A DNA stretch of 26,126 nt, taken from Gammaproteobacteria bacterium. Lineage in GTDB: Bacteria > Pseudomonadota > Gammaproteobacteria > Steroidobacterales > Rariloculaceae. Position 1 is the stretch's first letter, and each line of letters starts with the position of its first letter. This document shows, one piece after another, positions 7,192 through 15,697 of the stretch. Below the pieces are notes generated by a model. It made no database searches. It was not told the DNA's origin and saw nothing but the letters and a program-made list of their open reading frames with translations. Position numbers and translations under genes: made by a program. The stretch is from positions 1 through 26,126 of the forward strand of contig SMWC01000057.1 of the NCBI GenBank assembly GCA_004357505.1. Direction: 5' to 3'.

Positions 7192-9489
7192 TCAGGCTTC
7201 AGGTAAGTGTTCGAGTTCGCGCGTAACCGGCTCGGGTGTCAAGATCAGCCCAGCTCCGTCCTCATTCAGGTCTACCCGCACATGCCCGCCGTCTCTAAGC
7301 TTACCGAACAGCAACTCTTCGGCTAGCGGCCGCTTAATATGCTCCTGGATAACTCGGGCCATCGGCCGCGCACCCATATTTTTATCGTAACCTCTCTCCG
7401 CGATCCAGGTGCGCGCGGCGGGCGCTAACTCGATTGTCACGTCATTCTTATCCAGCTGCGCTTCGAGCTCTATGATGAATTTATCCACCACTCGAGCGAT
7501 GGACAGTTCGTCCAGAGACTCGAACTGAATAATTGCATCAAGCCGGTTGCGAAATTCCGGCGAGAACAGCTTTTTGATGATCTCCAGGGTATCGCTGGAA
7601 TGATCCTGGACCGTGAACCCGACGGACGCGCGGCTCATCTCCTGCGCGCCGGCGTTTGTGGTCATCACGATCGTGACATTGCGAAAGTCGGCCTTGCGGC
7701 CGTTGTTGTCGGTCAAAGTACCATGGTCCATTATCTGCAATAACAGATTGAATACCTCTGGATGCGCTTTTTCGACTTCATCGAGCAACAAAACACAATG
7801 GGGATTCTTCGTGATGGCCTCAGTCATGAGACCTCCCTGATCGAAACCGACGTAGCCCGGTGGTGCGCCGATCAAACGTGACACGGTATGGCGTTCCATG
7901 TATTCGGACATATCGAAGCGTATGAGTTCAACACCCATTGTCATGGCCAGTTGCCGAGTCACTTCGGTCTTGCCGACGCCGGTCGGCCCGGCGAACAGGA
8001 AGGAGCCGACCGGGCGTTGCTCGTCGCCCAAACCGGATCTCGACATTTTGATGGCAGACGCCAACGCACCAATCGCCTGATCCTGGCCGAAGATAACGAG
8101 CTTGAGATCCCGTTCAAGATTTCTAAGCACATCGCGGTCCGATGTCGAGACGGTTTTCGGCGGAATTCGTGCCATCTTGGCGATGATATTGTGGATGAGT
8201 TCCACGTCCACGACTTCCTGCCGCTCTGCTTCGGGCTGCAGACGCCTATTGGCGCCGGCTTCGTCGATCACATCGATCGCCTTATCCGGCAGCTGGCGAT
8301 CGTTGATGTGCTTGCTCGATAGCTCCGCTGCCGCCTTGAGGGCTTCGTCGTCGTAGCGCACATTGTGGTGTTCCTCGAAGCGAGTCTTGAGACCACGCAG
8401 AATCTCGATCGTCTCCTCGATGGTGGGCTCGACGATATCGATCTTTTGAAAACGGCGGGCCAGCGCATGATCCTTCTCGAAGATACCGCGGAATTCGGTG
8501 TACGTCGTCGATCCGATACATCGCAGATCGCCGTTGGCCAGCACAGGCTTGATCAGGTTGGAGACATCCATCACACCGCCGGACGCCGCACCGGCACCGA
8601 TGACGGTATGAATTTCATCGATGAACAGAATCGCCCCAGGTAGTTTTTTGAGCTCGGTGATCACGCTTTTCAAGCGTTTCTCGAAATCCCCACGGTATTT
8701 CGTTCCTGCGATGAGGGCGCCCATATCCAGCGCATAGATCCTACAATCCCTGAGCACCTCTGGCACTTTGCCCTCTGTGATCAGACGGGCCAGCCCTTCA
8801 GCGAGTGCAGTCTTACCTACGCCGGCCTCACCCACAAAAAGAGGATTGTTCTTGCGGCGCCGGCATAGAATCTGCACGGTACGCTCGACCTCCATCTCGC
8901 GGCCGATCAACGGATCGATACGCCCAGCTTCAGCCTGAGCATTCAAGTCGCTGGTAAATTGCTCCAGCGCACTGACTTCGGATTCCGCGCGATCCCCATC
9001 TACCGCCTCAACATCTTCATCGTTTTCAGCGCTGCGTTCTCGAAAGCTCGAAAATCCGTGAGAGATGTAGTTAACCACGTCCAAGCGTGCCACATCATGC
9101 AGCCCGAGAAGATAGACGGCCTGTGATTGTTTCTCGTTGAAGATCGCGACCAGGATATTGGTCGGCGTCACCTCTTTACCACCGCTGGATTGCACGTGTA
9201 ACACCGAACGCTGCAGGACGCGTTGGAACCCGAGAGTTTGCTGAACGCCCACGTCCACGTCTTCCTCGTCATCATCCTTTATAAGCCGCGGTGTCGATTC
9301 GGCAATGAACTCAATGAGTTCACGCCGCAGCTGAGCAATGTCTGCACCGCAGGCTTGCAGAATCTCTAGGACCTGAGGCGTGTCGAGCAATGCGAGCAGT
9401 AAGTGCTCGACCGTGATGAACTCATGCTGAGCTTCCCGAGCCTTCTGGACTGCCTCGTTAAGGCAATATTCGAGTTCGCTCGACAACAT
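7192..9489 (-). CDS. clpA: ATP-dependent Clp protease ATP-binding subunit ClpA
   Basis: Hexameric AAA+ unfoldase that feeds substrates, including N-degron proteins delivered by ClpS, into the ClpP peptidase. The N-domain (~first 145 residues, beginning MLSSELEYCLNEAV) binds ClpS. Two AAA+ modules follow: Walker A GEAGVGKT in D1 and GPTGVGKT in D2, with Walker B ILFIDEIHT and VLLLDEVEK. The ClpP-docking loop, IGL in E. coli ClpA, reads VGF here (ASVGFTVQDHS), which is within the usual hydrophobic-G-hydrophobic pattern. The start at 9489 overlaps the clpS stop by one base (TGATG), implying translational coupling; seven more codons upstream are in frame but lie in clpS. Length 765 aa against 758 in E. 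coli. No clpP lies in the window. Confidence 0.98.
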   Translation of the reverse strand: MLSSELEYCLNEAVQKAREAQHEFITVEHLLLALLDTPQVLEILQACGADIAQLRRELIEFIAESTPRLIKDDDEEDVDVGVQQTLGFQRVLQRSVLHVQSSGGKEVTPTNILVAIFNEKQSQAVYLLGLHDVARLDVVNYISHGFSSFRERSAENDEDVEAVDGDRAESEVSALEQFTSDLNAQAEAGRIDPLIGREMEVERTVQILCRRRKNNPLFVGEAGVGKTALAEGLARLITEGKVPEVLRDCRIYALDMGALIAGTKYRGDFEKRLKSVITELKKLPGAILFIDEIHTVIGAGAASGGVMDVSNLIKPVLANGDLRCIGSTTYTEFRGIFEKDHALARRFQKIDIVEPTIEETIEILRGLKTRFEEHHNVRYDDEALKAAAELSSKHINDRQLPDKAIDVIDEAGANRRLQPEAERQEVVDVELIHNIIAKMARIPPKTVSTSDRDVLRNLERDLKLVIFGQDQAIGALASAIKMSRSGLGDEQRPVGSFLFAGPTGVGKTEVTRQLAMTMGVELIRFDMSEYMERHTVSRLIGAPPGYVGFDQGGLMTEAITKNPHCVLLLDEVEKAHPEVFNLLLQIMDHGTLTDNNGRKADFRNVTIVMTTNAGAQEMSRASVGFTVQDHSSDTLEIIKKLFSPEFRNRLDAIIQFESLDELSIARVVDKFIIELEAQLDKNDVTIELAPAARTWIAERGYDKNMGARPMARVIQEHIKRPLAEELLFGKLRDGGHVRVDLNEDGAGLILTPEPVTRELEHLPEA

Positions 9490-9818
9490 CAGGTTTGTTC
9501 CATCGTGCACAAAAGCGGGTGCTGGTTTTGCTGCGCTAATCCGGTCACTTGAGCTACTTTAGTCTCGGCGATCTCAAAAGTGTATACACCGCAGATACCC
9601 TTGCCCTTGGTATGCACTTGAAGCATAACGCGGGTCGCGATCGAGCGGTCCATGGAGAATATTTTCTGTAGCACTTGCACCACGAATTCCATCGGAGTGT
9701 AGTCGTCGTTCAGTAGCACGACCCGATACAGCGGCGGTTTCTTCAGCCGCGGACGGGCCTCTTCCAAGGCAAGCCCGTGGTCGCCCTCAGTACCGACTGT
9801 GTAAGGATCGTCCGCCAT
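9489..9818 (-). CDS. clpS: ATP-dependent Clp protease adaptor ClpS
   Basis: A 109-aa adaptor that binds proteins with N-terminal Leu, Phe, Tyr or Trp and hands them to ClpA. The binding-pocket residues are visible in LLNDDYTPMEFVV (the Asn-Asp-Asp-x-Thr-x-Met pattern), and the HTKGKGICGVYTFEIAETK stretch contains the pocket histidine. The disordered N-terminal tail of ~28 residues is needed in the family to regulate ClpA. It is translationally coupled to clpA. A possible promoter lies immediately upstream on the minus strand (TTTAAA at 9849-9854, 16 bases, GATAAT at 9827-9832), which would leave almost no leader; I hold that weakly. Identification is secure. Confidence 0.97.
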   Translation of the reverse strand: MADDPYTVGTEGDHGLALEEARPRLKKPPLYRVVLLNDDYTPMEFVVQVLQKIFSMDRSIATRVMLQVHTKGKGICGVYTFEIAETKVAQVTGLAQQNQHPLLCTMEQT

Positions 9819-9939
9819 AGTCCAGTATTATCGGGCCTAACAATCAAATTTAAAGGTAGGCGACAGGCGGAGATTCGACGAAAGACGCGAATCTAACTCC
9901 TGCGCAGCCAGAAAGGCGCAAAACTGGCGCCTAAGTCAC

Positions 9940-9968
9940 TTGTCCCGCCCCTCTAGCGTGCCTATGAT
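9940..9968 (+). promoter_or_regulatory. Candidate sigma70-type promoter for the gsp operon
   Basis: TTGTCC (9940-9945) and TATGAT (9963-9968) are separated by 17 bases, matching the -35 and -10 consensus at 4 and 5 of 6 positions. Transcription would start about 36 bases before the gspC ATG. It is the best promoter-like pair in the clpS-gspC gap. Confidence 0.5.
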
Positions 9969-10010
9969 ACTTGGTTAGGCTGGCAAGCCACGGGGTTCCA
10001 AGACGCATCT

Positions 10011-10934
10011 ATGGACGTCGCGACACGTATTCTCCAATGGAAGGAGCACCCGCCCGAGGAATGGGCGAGAGCCGCGAACCGCTACCTGCCCCACATCGTC
10101 AGCGCCCTGTTGATAGTGGCGCTGGCCAACAAGCTTGCGGAACTCACATGGACGATCATCCCGGGTACCCCTCTGAACGCAGCGGCGCCGATCGTTAGCG
10201 TTCCAACCACCCGAGGAAACTCTGTCACCGCAGCCTTGGACTTCTCCAGGATCACTGGCAGCCACCTGTTCGGCGAAGCGTCGCAGGCCGTGGCACCGGT
10301 GATCGAGACTATAGTGGACGCGCCCGACACGAACCTGAATCTCGAGCTGCGCGGCACCCTATCGAGCCAGGACAGCGAGAGTGGCTGGGCGATCATTGCC
10401 GACGGTCGTGGCAAGGAGAAAATTTATTACGTCGATGACACGATCGACGACAGCGGCAATACGGTGCTTCACGCGGTGTATGGGGATCGCATCCTACTCA
10501 ACCGGGCTGGGAATCTGGAGACGCTACGTCTGCCCAAGGAGCTCTCCGCCGGTGCCGCAACAGCCACCGTTCGACGGACTACGGCCGCGCCCGTCGCCTC
10601 CAATTCGTCGCTGAGGAACGTTCTCAGTCAGAACGCCTCGCGCATCACCAACGTGATCCGGATCGTGCCCCATATCGAACAAGGCCAGATGGTCGGTTTT
10701 CGGATCAACCCTGGCCAGGCCCGTGCACAGTTCGATGCACTGGGCTTACGACCCGGCGATGTCGTGACCGAGATCAACGGCACCGCAATGACAGACCCGA
10801 GCCGCGGCCTGCAGGTTTTTGAAGCCCTGGGTGAGACCACGGTAGCCAGTGTCACGGTGCTCCGCAATGGTCAACCCGAAGTTCTAGTGATCGATACCAG
10901 TCAACTGGCGGTACTGGCGGAGGGTCGTCAGTAG
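10011..10934 (+). CDS. gspC: Type II secretion system inner-membrane protein GspC
   Basis: Bitopic inner-membrane subunit of the type II secretion system; its periplasmic part contacts the GspD secretin and helps select substrates. Visible parts: a short cytoplasmic N-terminus, one transmembrane helix at about residues 27-47, the homology-region domain (from SRITGSHLFGEA through LELRGTLSSQD, AIIADGRGKEKIYYVDDTI and VYGDRILLNRAGNLETLRLP), an alanine/threonine-rich linker, and a C-terminal PDZ-like domain (from GQMVGFRINPG, through LGLRPGDVVTEINGTAM, to the end). Length 307 aa is normal for the PDZ type. First gene of the gsp operon, 31 bases before gspD. No strong ribosome-binding site precedes the ATG. 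Family call rests on domain order and on the neighbours. Confidence 0.93.
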   Translation: MDVATRILQWKEHPPEEWARAANRYLPHIVSALLIVALANKLAELTWTIIPGTPLNAAAPIVSVPTTRGNSVTAALDFSRITGSHLFGEASQAVAPVIETIVDAPDTNLNLELRGTLSSQDSESGWAIIADGRGKEKIYYVDDTIDDSGNTVLHAVYGDRILLNRAGNLETLRLPKELSAGAATATVRRTTAAPVASNSSLRNVLSQNASRITNVIRIVPHIEQGQMVGFRINPGQARAQFDALGLRPGDVVTEINGTAMTDPSRGLQVFEALGETTVASVTVLRNGQPEVLVIDTSQLAVLAEGRQ

Positions 10935-10965
10935 GACGCTGCGCCAGAACAAACAGGAAACACTC

Positions 10966-12939
10966 GTGAACAGACACTATGCGATGCGAGACAGATTAAG
11001 AATCATGGCGCTAGGGCTCGTCCTCGGGCTAAGCACCACGAGTTCCACTGTCGCTCAAGACGCTGGGCCGCAGATCATGCCCAACTACCGGGACGCCGAC
11101 ATTCGCCAGATTATCGAGGCGGTAGGCGAAGTCACCGGGCGAAACTTCCTCGTGGACCCGCGGGTAAATGCCCAGGTAACGCTGCTGTCGTACACACCCA
11201 TGTCCCCCGACGCGTTCTACGATGCGTTTCTCGCCACCCTCCAGGTACACGGTTACGCAGCGCTTGAGGCCGGCGACATCGTCAAGATCGTACTCGACGC
11301 CAACGCGCGGCAACTGCCTGGCGCTGGGGCGGGAGCCACGGGCGACCGGTTTGTGACTCAGACCATCCAACTGCAGAATATCGGCGCAGCCCAACTCGTA
11401 CCGATTCTGCGCCCGCTGGTCCCCCAATACGGACACTTGACCGCGCATCCAGCCTCCAACATCCTGATTATCGCTGATCGGGCGAGCAACGTGACCCGCA
11501 TGCTGAACATCATCGCCCGCATGGACCAGGCCGGCGCTGAGGAAATCGAAGTGATTCGCTTGGAGAACGCCTCGGCTACTGAGGTGGTTCGCATGCTCAG
11601 CACGCTGGATCAGGCCGCCGCGGCCGCGGGTGGTGCACCCGCCGCCCGAATCGCCGCCGATTCGCGCACCAACAGCGTGCTGATCAGCGGTAATTTGAAC
11701 GGGCGGCTTCGTTATCGTGCGCTGATCGCGCATTTGGATACACCGAACGAGGACGGTGGCGATACACGCGTTCGCTATCTGTACTACGCGGACGCCGAGG
11801 ACCTCGCAACCAAGCTGCAAACACAATTTACTGCAATCGGCGCCGACGGTACGGCAGGCGCGTCAGCGCAAGGTGTCAACATTTGGGCCGACGCGGGCAC
11901 CAACGCGCTCGTTATTAACGCTCCGGCCAATGTCTTTCAGGACATAACTTCGGTAATCGACCGATTGGATATTCGGCGCGCTCAGGTGAAAGTGGACGCA
12001 ATCATCGTCGAAGTCAGCGAAGAGACCGCTAGCGCGCTCGGCGTGACTTGGGCCATCCAGGGCAGTGGCGCGAACAATCCGGTCGCGTTCACGAACTTTG
12101 GCTCGACGATCCCCGGCATCATTCAGCTCGGCTCCGCCGGTGCGGGCGGCACGCCCGACCCGTCAGCGCTACCGGAAGGTGCGGTGCTCGCCGTGGGGCA
12201 GATCCGGGACAACGGCACGAGCTGGGCTGCGATCCTCAGCGCACTGCGTGGAGATGCCTTGAACAATATTATCTCCACACCATCGATCGTCACGCTGGAC
12301 AATGAGGAAGCGGAGATCAAAGTCGGCCAGGAGGTGCCGTTCCTGACCGGGAGTTTCACCAATACCGGTGGTGCCGCGGGCGCGGTCAACCCGTTCCAGA
12401 CGATCCAGCGCCAGGAAGTCGGTGTGAGCCTGAAAATCACGCCGCAGATCAACGAGGGCAGCGGCGTGAAGCTCACGATCGAGCAGACGGTCTCAAGCAT
12501 CGACTTTGGCGCATCCGGCCTCGGCGCGGTCGACCTCGTGACGAACAACCGATCGATTACGACGACTGTCTTCGTAGAGGATCGAGACATTTTGATACTG
12601 GGCGGTTTGATCGACGATCAGCTGAGCGAACGCGAGCAACGCGTGCCTTTCCTCGGCCGCATCCCGGGGCTGGGCTGGTTGTTTCGGGCACGTACCGTCG
12701 AAAAGGTGAACAGGACTCTGATGATCTTCATTCGCCCGACCATCTTGCGCAACAGCGTGCAGGCGAACTTTGAGACCAACGCAAAGTATCGCTTTATCCG
12801 GGACTTACAACTGCAGCAAGCCCAGGAAACCGTGCCGCTGATGAGAAATGCGGATCGCCCGTTGCTGCCGGAACTCACCCAACCTGCGCCAATACCGCCG
12901 CCAGCCCAGGGCGAAGCGTCCGAGACCAATGGCGGCTAA
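10966..12939 (+). CDS. gspD: Type II secretion system secretin GspD
   Basis: Outer-membrane secretin; its multimer forms the gated channel through which folded periplasmic proteins leave the cell. The GTG at 10966 is chosen because AGGAAA lies just upstream, while the in-frame ATG at 10984 has none. A signal peptide (hydrophobic IMALGLVLGLSTT, cleavage probably after TVAQ or nearby) leads into the N0 domain (NYRDADIRQIIEAVGEVTGRNF), repeated N1-N3 ring domains (AHPASNILIIADRASNVTRM, ADSRTNSVLISGN and ADAGTNALVINAP are the matching beta-strand motifs), and the secretin core with EVPFLTGSFTNT from about residue 456 and VFVEDRDILILGGLI further on. The last ~30 residues are proline-rich, with no obvious pilotin-binding S domain. 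Length 657 aa. It overlaps gspE by 11 bases. Confidence 0.97.
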   Translation: MNRHYAMRDRLRIMALGLVLGLSTTSSTVAQDAGPQIMPNYRDADIRQIIEAVGEVTGRNFLVDPRVNAQVTLLSYTPMSPDAFYDAFLATLQVHGYAALEAGDIVKIVLDANARQLPGAGAGATGDRFVTQTIQLQNIGAAQLVPILRPLVPQYGHLTAHPASNILIIADRASNVTRMLNIIARMDQAGAEEIEVIRLENASATEVVRMLSTLDQAAAAAGGAPAARIAADSRTNSVLISGNLNGRLRYRALIAHLDTPNEDGGDTRVRYLYYADAEDLATKLQTQFTAIGADGTAGASAQGVNIWADAGTNALVINAPANVFQDITSVIDRLDIRRAQVKVDAIIVEVSEETASALGVTWAIQGSGANNPVAFTNFGSTIPGIIQLGSAGAGGTPDPSALPEGAVLAVGQIRDNGTSWAAILSALRGDALNNIISTPSIVTLDNEEAEIKVGQEVPFLTGSFTNTGGAAGAVNPFQTIQRQEVGVSLKITPQINEGSGVKLTIEQTVSSIDFGASGLGAVDLVTNNRSITTTVFVEDRDILILGGLIDDQLSEREQRVPFLGRIPGLGWLFRARTVEKVNRTLMIFIRPTILRNSVQANFETNAKYRFIRDLQLQQAQETVPLMRNADRPLLPELTQPAPIPPPAQGEASETNGG

Positions 12940-14425
12940 CCTGGATCTCGATCAAGCCGAGACAGCACAACCACGGGAGCGACGTCTCCCGTTCGCTTTC
13001 GCCAAGCGTCACGGCGTTCTGATCCAAGGCGTGAAAGACGGTCACACCGAGGCCATCTACCGGCAAGGCGTGTCGACACTGAGCCTTGCTGAGGTTCGCC
13101 GTTTTGTCGGCGGCCCGGTGGCATTCTCCTGCGTCGATTCAGAGTCCTTCGACGATCAGCTCCAGATTTCGTACGAGAGCGGCGCCTCCATGACCATGAT
13201 GGAAGGTCTGGACGATGAAACGGATCTGCTGGAGGTCGCGCAGCAACTTCCCGAACCGTCCGACCTGCTTGAAAGCGATGATCAAGCACCGATCATTCGC
13301 CTGATCAATGCGCTGCTGACCGAGGCGGTCAAGAAAAACGCTTCGGATATTCATATCGAACCCTACGAAAACCACCTGACCGTCCGGTTCAGGATCGACG
13401 GCGTGCTCCAGGAAGTCCTCAAGTCCCGGCGCGCAGTAGCGCCACTGGTCGCATCCCGTATTAAGGTCATGGCCAAGCTCGACATTGCGGAAAAACGCCT
13501 CCCTCAGGACGGGCGCATATCCCTGCTGATCGCAGGCCGGGCCGTTGACGTTCGCGTCTCGACCATTCCATCCGGACACGGCGAGCGAGTCGTCTTACGA
13601 CTGCTGGACAAACAGGCCGGGAGACTGGATCTGTCACGCTTAGGTATGGCCGAACGAGATCGGTCCAGTATCGATTCGCTGATTCATCGCCCTCACGGCA
13701 TTCTCCTCGTCACCGGCCCCACGGGCTCAGGAAAGACGACGACGCTCTATGCCGCGCTGGAGCGCATCAACGACACGAGCCGCAACATATTGACAGTGGA
13801 AGACCCGATTGAGTACTACATCAATGGCATCGGGCAGACGCAAGTCAATAACAAAGTGGAGATGACATTCGCGAGAGGCTTGCGGGCCATTCTTCGTCAG
13901 GACCCCGATGTCGTCATGGTCGGCGAGATTCGCGACTTGGAGACTGCCGAAATCGCAGTACAGGCGAGCTTGACCGGCCATCTCGTTTTGTCCACGTTGC
14001 ATACAAATACGGCCGTCGGGGCCGTCACGCGACTTCGGGACATGGGGGTGGAACCGTTCCTATTGTCCTCCAGTCTGATCGGCGTACTCTCGCAACGCCT
14101 GGTCCGCGTGCTCGACCCCGAGACGCGAGAACCCTATCAGGCGGGTGAATACGAATGCCAATTACTGGATGCCGACGTGAGCAATCCACCAACGCTTTAC
14201 CGTACCTCGAACGGAGATCAAGGTTACCAGGGGCGCACGGGAATATACGAACTCGTCACTCTCGACGACAAGATGCGCAGGATGATTCATGACGGCGCCG
14301 GTGAGCACGAATTGGAAGCTTATGCACGCGAAAAGGGGCCCGGTATCAGAGACGACGGTATCGGCAAGGTCCTGACTGGCACGACGACCCTGGAGGAAGT
14401 ACTTCGGGTTACCCGGAGCGATTAA
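12929..14425 (+). CDS. gspE: Type II secretion system ATPase GspE
   Basis: Cytoplasmic hexameric ATPase that drives pseudopilus assembly in the type II system. The chosen ATG at 12929 overlaps the gspD stop and gives 498 aa, the usual length; the open frame runs further upstream inside gspD but without family similarity. Motifs: Walker A GPTGSGKT at 263-270, Asp box LTVEDPIEY, Walker B ending in VVMVGEIRD (glutamate 333), His box LVLSTLHTN. The C-terminal domain that normally carries two CxxC zinc-binding pairs lacks them: the first site reads DPET (in RVLDPETREPY) and the second SNGD (before QGYQGRTGIYEL), leaving a single Cys nearby. The zinc subdomain has therefore diverged. It overlaps gspF by one base (TAATG). 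Confidence 0.96.
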   Translation: MAANLDLDQAETAQPRERRLPFAFAKRHGVLIQGVKDGHTEAIYRQGVSTLSLAEVRRFVGGPVAFSCVDSESFDDQLQISYESGASMTMMEGLDDETDLLEVAQQLPEPSDLLESDDQAPIIRLINALLTEAVKKNASDIHIEPYENHLTVRFRIDGVLQEVLKSRRAVAPLVASRIKVMAKLDIAEKRLPQDGRISLLIAGRAVDVRVSTIPSGHGERVVLRLLDKQAGRLDLSRLGMAERDRSSIDSLIHRPHGILLVTGPTGSGKTTTLYAALERINDTSRNILTVEDPIEYYINGIGQTQVNNKVEMTFARGLRAILRQDPDVVMVGEIRDLETAEIAVQASLTGHLVLSTLHTNTAVGAVTRLRDMGVEPFLLSSSLIGVLSQRLVRVLDPETREPYQAGEYECQLLDADVSNPPTLYRTSNGDQGYQGRTGIYELVTLDDKMRRMIHDGAGEHELEAYAREKGPGIRDDGIGKVLTGTTTLEEVLRVTRSD

Positions 14426-15639
14426 TGGGGGCATATCAATACGTTGCGTTTGACAGTAACGGCAAGGAACGCAAGGGGGTATTAGAAGGCGATACCCCAC
14501 GTCAGGTTCGAGCACTACTACGCGAACGCGAGCTCCATCCGGTAGAAGTCACCGAAGTCGAAGCGAAGGAACGCTCCCGGCGAACAGAGTTCTCGCTACG
14601 CCGCGGAGTTTCGGCACTCGATTTGGCACTACTCACACGCCAGCTCGCCACCCTGACTCGAGCGGGTTTACCCCTCGAAGAAGCGCTTCAGGCTGTCAGC
14701 GAACAGACTGAGCGGCCGAGGCTCAAGAGCATCATCCTCGGCGTGCGTGCGAGGGTCCTGGAGGGCCACACTCTCGCCACCGGACTCGACGATTTTCCGC
14801 ATGCGTTTCCGAACATCTATCGCGCGACTGTTACCGCAGGAGAACAGGCGGGAAGGTTGGACGCGGTCCTGGAGCGACTGGCCGATTACACGGAGTCCCG
14901 TCACAACCTGCGTCAGAAGATCAGCCATGCTTTGATCTATCCCATCGTGTTGACGGGTCTGGCGTCCACGATCATCGTACTCATGCTCGTCTACGTCGTA
15001 CCCAAAGTGGTCGGGGTATTCGAGACTACCGGACAGACGCTACCACTGCTTACGCGGGCGCTGATCGCTCTGTCAACTTTTCTGCAAAATTGGTGGTTTT
15101 TAGTCGTGGCGGGAATCGTCGCGGTAGTCGTCGGGATCAATCGACTCCTGAGCCGAGAGGGACCGCGCCGACAATATCATCGGTGGCTCCTCAGAACGCC
15201 CATCTTCGGGCGTGTTAGCCGGGGACTTAATACCGCCCGTTTTACGAGAACACTGAGTATTCTGAGTTCCAGTGGGGTACCCATCGTCGAGGCAATGAGC
15301 ATCAGCGGCTCCGTGGTCACGAACCTGCCGATGCGCGACGCAGTCGAAGAAGCTACGGTTCGCGTGCGTGAAGGCGGCTCAATCGGGCGCTCTCTTGGTC
15401 AGTCCAAACTCTTTCCGCCGATGAGTATCCATCTCATTTCCAGTGGCGAGGCTTCCGGGGAACTCGAAAACATGCTCGAGCACGCAGCAAACCATCAGGA
15501 GAATGAGATGGACAGTCTGCTCGGAGCGATGCTGAGCATTCTTGAGCCGGCCCTGATTATCGTCATGGGTCTGATGGTGCTGGCGATCGTCATGGCCATT
15601 TTGCTGCCGATTTTTCAGATGAACCAGCTCATTGCCTGA
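14425..15639 (+). CDS. gspF: Type II secretion system inner-membrane platform protein GspF
   Basis: Polytopic inner-membrane core of the assembly platform, which couples the GspE ATPase to pseudopilus growth. The 404-aa protein has the two tandem T2SSF helical domains of the family (LLTRQLATLTRAGLPLEEAL and FTRTLSILSSSGVPIVEAM are the matching repeat starts). Each is followed by hydrophobic segments, about residues 170-200 and 215-235 after the first and 375-398 after the second (ALIIVMGLMVLAIVMAILLP). The N-terminal YQYVAFDSNGKERKGVLEGD is the typical opening. Translation is coupled to gspE through TAATG. It is the last gsp gene present: gspG, normally next, is absent and the minus-strand dnaE2 ends 58 bases downstream. 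Confidence 0.97.
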   Translation: MGAYQYVAFDSNGKERKGVLEGDTPRQVRALLRERELHPVEVTEVEAKERSRRTEFSLRRGVSALDLALLTRQLATLTRAGLPLEEALQAVSEQTERPRLKSIILGVRARVLEGHTLATGLDDFPHAFPNIYRATVTAGEQAGRLDAVLERLADYTESRHNLRQKISHALIYPIVLTGLASTIIVLMLVYVVPKVVGVFETTGQTLPLLTRALIALSTFLQNWWFLVVAGIVAVVVGINRLLSREGPRRQYHRWLLRTPIFGRVSRGLNTARFTRTLSILSSSGVPIVEAMSISGSVVTNLPMRDAVEEATVRVREGGSIGRSLGQSKLFPPMSIHLISSGEASGELENMLEHAANHQENEMDSLLGAMLSILEPALIIVMGLMVLAIVMAILLPIFQMNQLIA

Positions 15640-15697
15640 GCGCCTCGCGTAGAGACGACCGCCTTCCCGCGAACGTGGCGCAGACGACGGGCGCCGC

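Noticed and set aside
11029..11826. A 265-codon open frame on the minus strand opposite gspD
   Set aside because: Antisense to well-conserved secretin domains in G+C-rich DNA, where long chance frames are common; no recognisable motif or ribosome-binding site.
15640..15697. Possible gspG remnant or terminator between gspF and dnaE2
   Set aside because: The 58 bases encode nothing like a prepilin leader. A GGCGC/GCGCC pair (15677-15695) could form a weak hairpin, but neither strand has a T-tract.
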